Of a stretch of 64,000 nt of DNA, positions 54,861 to 64,000 are shown one piece after another (position 1 is the first letter of the stretch; each line of letters starts with the position of its first letter). The DNA lies in assembly GCA_948567375.1 (NCBI GenBank), contig OX419758.1, forward strand, positions 41,741,473 through 41,805,472, given 5' to 3'. The DNA comes from Lunularia cruciata (lineage: Eukaryota; Streptophyta; Marchantiopsida; Lunulariales; Lunulariaceae). The notes under the pieces were generated by a model. That model was not told where the DNA came from. It saw nothing but the letters and a program-made list of their open reading frames with translations, and did no database searches. Made by a program: the position numbers and the translations under genes.

Positions 54861-55329
54861 TCTGTAAGTACGATATATAAATTTTCCCAAAAACCTGTAT
54901 TTCTTTTTGATTTTTCTTAACATTTATTTTATTTTTATTTTATATATATTATGAAATTTAAATTGAATAAATGTGTGTGTTATACCAATGCACTATTTCT
55001 CGTGTGTGTCATATCAATGCAAATTTTCAGCTTTATGCTACTGTATAATATACGGAACATTTATTTCAGTTTTCGTTGAAGATACAGGTTTGAGGAATTT
55101 TAATCTTTATCTATGTGTAGAAGAATTGACTGACTCAGTAATCAAAGACCTCAAAGTAACCTCTTACGAACTAGAAAAGAAGGCTATGACTTTCTTCTCT
55201 TGTAATAGTCAATCAGTAATGAAATCAGAAAATAAGATATACTATCCGCTAATGAACCCTCGTGTTCTCCATGTGAGAGAGAGGAGAGTTAAGTGAGTTT
55301 CGATGTCCACATTGAATCGAGCTGATTAT

Positions 55330-55565
55330 ATAATAGGGGTGAAAGGCAACCGCGTAGGAAGAAGGAAGGATGGGAAGACCCCATCAAACCGTACAAGGGA
55401 GAGGAAAAAAAAAAGTAACATGGGGCTAAGCCCCAATAGAGTCTATATGAGAAATCTGCCCTATCGCACCTAAGATATTAGAGGTATGCAAGCTACACCA
55501 TTGGAGCATTCGAAGAAATATCACCTTATGTGATTACTCTCTTATGAATTGCACCAACCATTGCC
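55330..55565 (-). mobile_element. 5'-truncated tail of the RLE-type retrotransposon, inverted
   Basis: On the - strand it runs AAGGTGATATTTCTTCGAAT, ATATCTTAGGTGCGAT, TATAGACTCTATTGGGGCTT, CTCCCTTGTACGG and the hairpin GATGGGGTCTTCCCATC (55369-55385). With the copy at 54.5 kb it makes an inverted pair 470 bp apart. Confidence 0.75.
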
Positions 55566-55771
55566 TTCTGTAGAGCAATGAACACAATGTTTAAAATATA
55601 TTATTAATATCCTAAATATTACTATATGCTAAATTATTATATAATATACAAAAATACTTGTGAAATTTATTTTGATACTGCTTTTTACATTTCAGGAATA
55701 GTGCTCAACTATCGTTATATTCTCCTATTTCAGGTTCTTGGTCAATTAAACCACTATTGATTATGGCAACA

Positions 55772-55862
55772 GGTATCTATGATCTAGAAAGAAAAAATAT
55801 TATAATGCGCATTCATGGTATCTATGATCTAGAAAGAAAAAATGTTATAATGCACATTCATG
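55772..55862 (+). repeat. Two-unit tandem repeat of 45 bp
   Basis: GGTATCTATGATCTAGAAAG begins units at 55772 and 55817; the units differ at about three positions. Confidence 0.9.
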
Positions 55863-56504
55863 GGAGTATCAAGGTCTAATATTGCTCATAGAATTCCTCA
55901 TTATTATGTATGCCTCCACTTGGTACCTCATCATATCCAAATTATTTGTTTTTTTAGGTGGCTGGATTGGATAACGAAAAAAATCTTGGACTAATTACGG
56001 ATTTGTTCGGAAATGATACCTGCCATATCTTTAATTTTTTTAGGAGAAAAGTACAAAAATGTGGATGGAAAAAGAACTGATCAGATAAATAACTTAAAAA
56101 GCAAGATTCTCTTTCCTCCCGGAGAATGTTATTTTGGTATTCCATATTGTGTTTTTATTGCAAAGAAAAAATGTGTACCACCTCAAGTATAAATAATAAG
56201 GCTTCATATTATATTTTGCATTCAAATTTCATTTTATCCAGTTCTTGTTCATCTTTCTTTCATATCCTCTGGACTACTTGGTCTTTTACTTTTTGTCTTC
56301 CACACTTTATAAGAGAAAGAATGGGACAAATAGAATCTATTGTCTTCTTAGACATTGACCTTTAAATTTTTTTGCATCTATGTGATGTGAAAATATTAGT
56401 TTCATTAGTTCATACTAAATATTATATAGTTATACTTTCTTATATGTTTTCCTTATATCAAATGAACATTTAACATTTTGATCAAAAATTATTTATAAAA
56501 ATAA
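55863..56504. other. AT-rich sequence without a supported gene
   Basis: Nothing coding recognised. Confidence 0.4.
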
Positions 56505-56522
56505 AGAGAGAGAGAGAGAGAG

Positions 56523-56592
<70 letters not shown>
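56505..56592. repeat. Compound microsatellite (AG)n(TA)n
   Basis: About 11 AG units followed by about 32 TA units without interruption. Such tracts are length-variable, and their assembled length may be unreliable. Confidence 0.97.
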
Positions 56593-56595
<3 letters not shown>

Positions 56596-56926
56596 CCTCT
56601 TAACTTACATACTAATAGTTTTTATTACTTTGATAATGACAATATAGCAAATATAATGAAGAACCTCATGATTCAAGTATAGAAACAAAATATTGATCAT
56701 CTCACTCAAGATAGATCTATATTCAGCATAAAAAAAATGAAAGGAGCAACATTTAAGGAAGCAATCTTATCTATTTTTCCATATTATAACCATTTGATTT
56801 GATAAGAAGAGAATTGTCAGTAAAGTGTAGAACATTTTGCTTGATTGGAAGCAATATCTTTGTGCCATCAATATGTAACATGATGATCATCAAATTTTAT
56901 CTATTGCAAGCTAATTAGAAACATTT

Positions 56927-57146
56927 CAAAATCTTGGTTCAACATTAATTGGATTTATAACTCCAACTGATTCTTGACAAGAATTCAAGAGAGTTCTCAC
57001 AACAAGTTTCAAGTCGTTAATATCATATTACAAAATCTTGGTTCAATATCAAGTAGAGCAACTACAAAGTGGATTTCTAACCCCAATTGATTCCTAATAA
57101 GAGTTCAAGAGAGCTCTCACTTCCAAGTTTCAAGTCATTACTATCA
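56927..57146 (+). repeat. Two-unit tandem repeat of about 104-116 bp
   Basis: CAAAATCTTGGTTCAA begins units at 56927 and 57031; both continue through GGATTT, ACTGATTC/TTGATTCC, GTTCAAGAGAG and CAAGTTTCAAGTC. Confidence 0.8.
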
Positions 57147-58889
57147 CAAGAGAAACACTAGATTGTCTTGGAGAATTGTAGATAGATTGGTTTGGTAAGG
57201 AGCTATGTAGTTCAATTTTGGATTATTATGGTGAAGTTCTAATGATTCATGAAGGAGAAATATTAGATCCTTTCATATGCAACTTAATGCCTCATAAAAA
57301 GATGAAGATAGTCATAAGATAATTTCCATGAAAAGCCATGTAGATAACCAAGACAATTATTTCATTTCTCTCTTCAACACTTGTATATTCATATCATCTA
57401 CAAGTCATGTAAGCATATCATACAATCTCCAAGGAAATGGCTTGTAGGATGATGTATTACTATGTAGAGCAAACTACTTACAAATATTAATAAAAGCAAC
57501 TATGTAAAAAGATGCTTTTATTGCAAAGAAATTGGATTGCATTATAGATTGCCACTAACAAGAGATGAACTCAACAAGTTGCACAAATTGTATCCATAAA
57601 GAAGATTAAAACACAAATAAGAAGATCAAGGTTCTTATTAGGACTATTTATTATCTCTAATAGGATTGAGAGCTCAACATACATATATTTATGTCATCTT
57701 CTTATATGATCCAAAATCATCCATATAAGATTTAAATAGATTATGGTATTAAAAGAATTGCATTTCATTACAATTTACAATTATGAATTTTGTAGGACCA
57801 ATGAAGAGAAGCATGTTTTGATAGCTAATGAAGAAAACTCTTTGATTATTAATCCAATACTTCTCAAGATTATACAAGAAGATGAGGAGTTAAAATTTTT
57901 GATTTTAGCATTGGTGTATTATGATATAATGTTAAGATTAGCTTAACTTAAGTGTTATTGTGCTCAAGTTTTGATTGTGAAAAGTAACAAATTCAAGTTA
58001 TTAAGTGATCCAAGTCCTACCTATAGTACACTTTTCATAGTTGATAAACATATATATTACCTATCATAATACTTGATAGAAAAGATAATATCTAAATGTA
58101 GACATTATTGAGCAAGATTTGATAGAGGAGATACCAAAATTTATAGTTTGGATCAAATCAATAAAAAGAAGTTGATCAAGTGGAGAAGAAAGTATGAAAT
58201 TTAGAAGTAGATGATAAGATTCTTCTAAGTTCTACAAATTGGATATATATAACTTACCTAAGGTCAACTTTTTAGCTAATGAATACCATTTAGAATAAAT
58301 TTTCTTCCTAATATATTTATAAGTGAATCTTCTTATTACTTATCTCCAATGGATTTAAAATAACTTGATGCATTTGACAAAGAGGGATTTTTATTAAGCA
58401 TGTACCTTATATTAAGTGTACTTGTGTTTGATTCTAAAGAGAAATTAGAGATCTTCACTCATGCATTTATTATATGGATTGAATAAATAAAATTTAAATA
58501 ATACTTACACATTTTGTTATATAGATGATGATTTGTTGGATCAATCAAGTGGATTTAAATTGTTCACCAAGTTGGATCTTTACAATAGTACATACATATC
58601 TCATTCACAAATAATTCATGCATAAAGTTTTGGGACTTTGAATGGATTAAATTTTCTTAGCCTTATCACTACTACTAAAATATTCAATAATTAAATGCAT
58701 GGAATACAAATCCATCAAGTTGCTTTCAAGTTTTGATGTTGTAATCAATTCAACTATTTAGCAAAAATGATTATAAAGGGTAAAAGATTGTCATGTGTAC
58801 CATTCCTTATTCCTAGGAAGAGATACACAAGGACTTTTGAAGTTATGTATTATGAACATTTCCACTTACAAATTTCAACTTGTGAGACC
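57147..58889 (+). other. AT-rich region with a possible decayed LTR-element gag
   Basis: A knuckle-like CFYCKEIGLHYRLP occurs at 57513-57554, with one residue too many before His and no final Cys. Short frames follow (for example 57743-57946) but contain no protease, RT or integrase motif that I can identify. May be an old retrotransposon remnant. Confidence 0.25.
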
Positions 58890-59415
58890 TATTCATTATC
58901 AGAGTTGTTGTGCGCATATACATCACTACACAACATACATCATTGTCAATAACATACATTGTTGTAAACAACATACACTATAGAAGCACACCTCACACAT
59001 AAGTCATACATGAACTCTAAAGTGCCACAATAATCAGTTTGTTCTTCCACTCAAATCACATTCAAATCAGGTATGTACTTGATCCTTCACTCAACAATCT
59101 ACCAACAAGGGGCACTGATTATAGTCAAGCCATACCCACTCTAGCTAAGAGATTCCAGGTGAATCTCGTCGGCCTTTGTCCACCATAGCTAGGAACTCAA
59201 AGGCTCAACATTATAGAGGTGAGCTCTTTGGAGTTGCACTTTGAAGGTATACCCCTCTACTCGACCTAGGTCTCTAGCCTTGATGACATTGGTGACTGCA
59301 CGTCCGATAGTGCAAATGGTGCAAGTGATGGTGGGTCACACTATGTGATCAATAGCCCTAATATAAAGTTGGACAGTCAACAAGTAGTCCATAAGTAACT
59401 ATCAAAATACTTATG
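58890..59415 (-). mobile_element. Inverted fragment of the element D 3' end
   Basis: On the - strand it matches 41980-42404: CTTGGCTATGGTGGACA-like, TCTCTTAGCTAGAGTGGGT, CTGATTATTGTGGCACTTTA, then GTATGACTTATGTGTGAG. It abuts the LTR of Gypsy B, so B was probably inserted into a D-family copy whose other part lies beyond the window. Confidence 0.7.
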
Positions 59416-60162
59416 TGTGGTACTTCGAGGACAAGAGAACTCTTCAAGAGAGATACAAAAAAGAATACATAGATTTTGAATCCTCTGATGCCCCAAAGGA
59501 GCTCCTTCTCTTTATTATATAGCCAAGGAGGATCTCCTCCAAGGAAGCTTCACCATAGGATTAGGTACATGGATAGGTGACCTATCAGCATGCTCCAACT
59601 TAGATTACTTGCTTGGATGGTTGATATGTTGGTCTTGGTCCCATCCGGTTGGTCAAACAAGCTTTGACCAAAGGGAATCTTTTAGGGAATCTTCTTGTAG
59701 GAATCTCAAAATCATGTGGGTGAGGTATTGTTGGAAAGCTCTCGGTGAAACAAACCAAGGGGAAGGAAGGCCAATCTATTCTCCATTGGCAAGAATGTAC
59801 ACATTTTCAAGGCCCAATTCATCCGTTTACGCCTCCGAAATTACCTCTAAAGTTTAGGCTTATTTTGGCTTTTTCCCTATAAGTGGAAGTGCTCTTTTGT
59901 TGATACCTCTATCTGATCTACGTTCTCCATCATGTGCAACATCCTTCTAGATGTTACCACCCCAAGTTTCACCTTTAGATCATATGCCTAACTATTGATT
60001 CTAAAGTTTCCAAGCATGTTTCGGTTTTTTGGCCTATTAGTAGAAGTACTCTTTTTGTGATACCTCTAGCTTATCTACTTATTCCATCATGTATAACATC
60101 CTTCCAAATGTTACCAAAGCAAATTTCATCTCTAGATCATCTATCTAGCTATTGGTATTACA
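59416..60162 (-). repeat. LTR of Gypsy B (3' LTR on the - strand)
   Basis: About 747 bp, related to the Gypsy A LTR (CCTCTGATGCCCCAAAGGAG, GGTCAAAC, GGGAATCTTT, GATACCTCTA, ending GCTATTGGTATTACA) and with the same internal duplication. The left border is approximate. The other LTR is outside the window. Confidence 0.8.
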
Positions 60163-63100
60163 AACCTCCATCCTTTTAAGACACAACGTCCTCGTTGCGA
60201 AGCTATTGCTCAAAAGGTTTCACTGACATTGGTGCATGTGTCAAGTTGGTTGTTGGCTCCCATGTTGCCTCATACAAGGGGTATCCTTTCCAATGTACTA
60301 GATGTTCCATACGTGGATGGTGAGTACCCCGGATGCGCTTCAGGAGAATGCCTTCAACTTCATACTCCTCCGTGTCATCAACCAAGGTTGGACAAGGTCG
60401 ACTTTCTTGGATGGAAGAGAAGTGGGGCGGCCGGGGAGCATATCACCATGATAAGGAAACATGAAACACCGGGTGGATCTTCATATGTGGCGGTAGCACG
60501 AGTTGATAGGCCACGGCTTTGATGCAACAAAGGATGGAGAAAGGTCCAATAAAATGAGATTTGAGCTTATGAGGACCAACTAACTTGAGGTTGGTGGTTG
60601 ATAGCCAAACTTGATCTCCCACATTGAATTTCATGTGTTGGTAGTGTGCATTTGCATATTTTCTTTTGCCAATTTTGGACAATCTGTAACCTGTGTTTGG
60701 CATGCTCCACTCCTATTGGATTCTAGAAACAAAATTGTTGACAACGTCCACCTTGGTAGCCACCGAATGGACCTTCATCAAGCTTGAAGGTGTGAAAGGA
60801 TGCTCTCTATACATAAGAAAGATGGTGTGACTTGTATAGAGGCATTCATTGAATTGTTGTATGTAAATTCCACGTAAATTCCAATGGGAGTCCCAACTCT
60901 CTTGCTCATCCAAAGTAAAGCCTCAAAGCATGTCCTCAATAGTGCAATTTTCCCTCTTTGTTTTTCCATCAGTTTGTGGATGGTAAGCTATAGATATAGC
61001 CAATTTGGTTTTGAAGAACCCAAAGAGTGTTCTCCAAAACAAACTAGTGAATTGAGTGCATATATCTGTGATGAGCACTCGAGACAAGCCATGATAGGAA
61101 AAGACTACATCTAAGTACAATTGAGCTAGTTGTAGGGCAATCACATCCTTGGTGGTAGGACGTACCTGAATCATTTTGTTGAGTCTGTCGACAAAGACTA
61201 TGATGGAATCAAACCCAGAGGTGGTCTTGGGCAATTCACAAACCAAATCCATGTTTACCTATTCCCAACGTTGTGTAGGAGTGGGGAGAGGTTAGAGGAG
61301 TCTTGTGGGAGCTTGATTAGAAGCCTTATTTTGTTGACAAAGTAGGCCACTCTGAACATATTCCATCACATTTTTGCTCATCTAGAGCCAATAGTAATGG
61401 TGTTTGATTGCATCCAAGGTCTTGTCCATTCCAACATGACTTGCAATAATAGAATCATGACATTTTGCTAAGATGGTGGTTCTTAGATTTGTATCATCGG
61501 GGATCCACAACCTACCATCATGGAAGGTGAGTCCTTAGGTGCTAATGATGCCTTTGAATGATTGAGCATCTACAATCTGTGGATTAGTTTTTGTAGCAAC
61601 AAGAATCTTGGGCCAAAATTCAAGGTTCATCTTGATTTCCACCACCAAATTGTTTTCTATTGGCATTTCGGTGAATGCATCTGCAAGTTGCTTCTTGCCT
61701 TCTACATATGTGATTGTCATGTTGAATTGATGTCTCCATTTTGCCCATTGAATCTATTGATGAGAAAGATCCTTTTGAGTATCAAGGTAGACTAGAGGTT
61801 TGTGGTCCGTCTCTACCAAAAATGCCTTCTCATCCAAATAGTGCTTCCAATGCTTGGTTGCAAGGACAATGACTAGCTCTTCTTGTTTGGTGGTGTGATA
61901 GTTGCATTTTGCTGGTAACAACTTACAAGAGAAATATGCAATTGGGTGCCATCCATCTTGCCAGTCTTGTTGTAGGACTTCTCCATTTACTACACCTAAT
62001 GGAACTATAGTCATCTTGATTGAACATTTTGGGTCATACCATTTCAAGACTGATGCATGTAGTAATGCATTTTTCAACTCTTGAAAGGCCAATTCTTGGT
62101 TCCCCATATCCACTTCTTCCCCTTGTCTAATAGTATTGTTAGAGGTTGTGAGATCTTGGAGAAGTCCTTGACAAATCAACAATAAAACCCCATCAATCCC
62201 AAGAAACTCTTGAGTTGAGTCTGATCTTCTAGAGCACTCCATTTTTGAATGACCTCTATTTTATCTGTTAATACTTGGATACCCTCTGCACTTACTCTAT
62301 GCCCTAAGTAGTCTACTTCAAATTTGCCAAACTTGCACATTGAGATTTTGGCATACAGTTGATTATGTTGTAGAATCTAGAGGACTTCTCGTAGATGTTA
62401 CTTGTGCTTTGTCAACGTCCTATTGTAGACTAAGATGTCATCAAGAAAAAGGACAACAGATTTATCCAAGTACGGACAAAATATGTCATTCATCAAACTC
62501 ATGAAAGTGGCTAGAGTGTTGGTGAGGCCAAACAGTATCACCAAGTACTCAAAGTGACCATATCTTGTTTGAAAGGCTATTTTGTGTATGTCTTCTTCTG
62601 CAATCCTGATTTGGTTGTAACCACTCCGCAAATCAAGTTTGGTGAAGTGCCTTGCCCCATTGAGTTGATCAAACAAGTCATCCATGTGAGGTAATGGACA
62701 TTTTTTCTTCACTATTTGTTGATTCAGTCCTTGGTCAAATGCACATGCGTATTGTTCCATCCTTCTTCTTCACAAAAAATACATGAGCTCCATATGGTGA
62801 TACGGGTTGGATAAACCTCTTTTGCAACATATCCTTGATTTGAGCTGTACACTCCTCCAACTCTTGAGGTGATAGTTGATATGGGGCCTTACAAGGAAGT
62901 GTCTTCCCAGGATGTGTCTCAATTTTATGATCTACTCTCCCTTTTGGTGGTAAACCTACGGGTAATTCATCCAAAAAGACATCTTAGAACTCATTGACCA
63001 CATCTTTCAATTTCTCAAGAATTTATCCATTGTGTTGGGCACTCTAGAATTCTCTTATTAAACCCATGAAACATCTATTTGTCTTACCAATAGATGTGGT

Positions 63101-64000
63101 CTTTATGACATACAGAGGCAACTCTTGCCTTTGTGATCTTCCTTTAATCTCAAAGATCTTCCATTGACTAGTTTCAGTATTTTATTTCTCCAATCCACCA
63201 TGAGGTTGTAGTGCTCCATCCATGACATACCTAAGATTTCATCATAACAAGCTAGTTATATCACTCACCACTTGATTGCTTCTCAATACCTTCCTACAAA
63301 GAGTATTATCTTTCTTGGTTACAACTCAATCCTCTCTATCTGACCATTAGGTAACTCTACTTTGTCATTCCATCCTTCTCTAGTTTCATCCCCAACCTTA
63401 TTGCAACAGAGTGAGACAAGAAATTCTCTGTTGCCCTAGGGTCTATCAACACTCTCATTGGATTGCCTTTTAGCATTCCATTTACAACAATTGATTGTTC
63501 ATTTATCTTCCTCCTTCTTTGCACACTTGTCCTCTTCTTTTGCTTGCTTTTACTCTTCTTCACCAAGCTAGTAAGGCCACAAGTTACATTTATTGGCAAT
63601 CTTTGTTTTCTGATGTGATTTCCATATCTTCTTCTTCAATTCATCTCTCCATGTGGTTCAAAGGTTGCTTGTATGAGGCTGAGGGCCTCCAAGATGACGA
63701 GCAGAACAATTGATGGCTATGTGCCTAATTTTGCTACAATTGTAACATTGTTGTTGTTCTACTTGAGGCCCTTCTCCTTGTGGGACTCCTTCTCTCCTTT
63801 CTTTGACCCGTTCCCATTCCTCTTGAAGAGGTCTTGCTCCCTTATCTTATAACCAAATGTTGCCCAATTCTATACGTATTGGTCCACCAAAATGGTGTGT
63901 CTCGGCCCAATAGCTTTGCATTGGTGTTATCGCTTCACCTCCTCCAAGCGCTCTTGTTATTCTTTGGGCATAGGTAATGGCTTCAAAAATAGTACAAGGA
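60163..64000 (-). pseudogene. Gypsy chromovirus B gag-pol (5' part beyond the window)
   Basis: On the - strand, right to left: zinc knuckle CYNCSKIRHIAINC (about 63750-63703); protease VLIDPRATENFLSHSVAIRL (63450), with DPRA where D-S/T-G-A is expected; [32 protein letters not shown] and FLDDILVYN (62720-62410); RNase H with DEKAFLVETDHKPLVYLDT (61830); linker; integrase MDLVCELPKTTSGFDSIIVF, SRVLITDICTQFTSLF and HPQTDGKTKRENCTIEDML (61250-60930), with Lys at the catalytic Glu; integrase tail FNVGDQVWLSTTNLKLVGPH (60630); chromodomain EEYEVEGILLKRIRGTHHPR ... LVHWKGYPLYEATWEP (60380-60220). It is the same family as Gypsy A. Several stops and indels. Confidence 0.85.
60203..60385 (-). pseudogene. 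Chromodomain of Gypsy B
   Basis: VDDTEEYEVEGILLKRI ... MEHLVHWKGYPLYEATWEP is a complete group II-like chromodomain ending about 40 bp before the LTR. It keeps the conserved Trp-Glu-Pro that element C has lost to a stop. Confidence 0.85.

Noticed and set aside
60930..61252. Lys in place of the third catalytic residue of integrase in B (also in C, and at the equivalent point of D) as a novel integrase type
   Set aside because: Gypsy A copies of the same family as B keep Glu, and B, C and D are full of G-to-A/C-to-T changes; simple decay is the better explanation.
1..64000. CRISPR arrays, rRNA genes, bacterial operons
   Set aside because: Spliced plant genes and eukaryotic retrotransposons throughout; the tandem repeats lack regular repeat-spacer structure and no rRNA sequence was seen.

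Overview
This is a 64-kb nuclear window from a plant. Three ordinary host genes sit in the first 20 kb. From about 25 kb on the DNA is almost entirely decayed retrotransposons. The host genes are: (1) a spliced coiled-coil gene on the + strand (1-13250, start outside the window), read here as a CEP70-like centrosome/basal-body protein; (2) an intronless NMD3 gene on the - strand (60S ribosome export adaptor); (3) a two-exon gene for the mitochondrial F1-ATP synthase delta (delta-prime) subunit on the + strand. NMD3 and the ATP synthase gene are head to head with about 1.4 kb between their start codons. A CEP70-type gene suggests a plant that builds centrioles for swimming sperm (bryophyte, lycophyte, fern, or cycad/Ginkgo) rather than a flowering plant. 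That is an inference, not proof.

Layout. 1-13250: CEP70-like gene; the intron between exons ending 5090 and starting 10469 holds a complete but frameshifted Ty1/copia element (5141-10185, TSD GAGTT). Its primer-binding site matches the anticodon arm of initiator tRNA-Met and contains the gag ATG. 13251-15257: convergent intergenic DNA with a candidate two-exon small secreted peptide (13961-14352). 15258-16814: NMD3. 18255-19763: ATP synthase delta, whose intron carries three diverged 167-bp tandem repeats. 19764-25100: mostly unassignable DNA.

25.1-48.7 kb is a nest of four levels. Outermost is a + strand non-LTR retrotransposon of the restriction-like-endonuclease (RLE) type, whose RT half (26.4-28.79 kb) and Cys/His plus endonuclease end (47.75-48.66 kb) are 19 kb apart. 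Into it went a - strand chromodomain Gypsy element (A; LTRs 28793-29546 and 47098-47748; TSD CTCAT/CTCGT). Into A came a + strand Gypsy-type element (D; 31358-42404) whose integrase is followed by a PHD finger. Into D went the youngest element, a - strand chromodomain Gypsy (C; 34574-40195; identical-length 409-bp LTRs about 3% diverged; TSD TTGTG/TTGCG). The LTR promoters of C hold a cluster of heat-shock elements just upstream of the TATA box.

48.7-58.9 kb: AT-rich, repeat-laden DNA with 5'-truncated tails of the RLE element, a tRNA-Asp-like sequence, tandem repeats and a (GA)n(TA)n microsatellite. 58.9-64 kb: an inverted fragment of the D 3' end followed by another - strand chromodomain Gypsy (B) that runs off the window. 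No element in the window appears able to encode a full set of intact proteins. I saw no CRISPR array, rRNA or intact tRNA.
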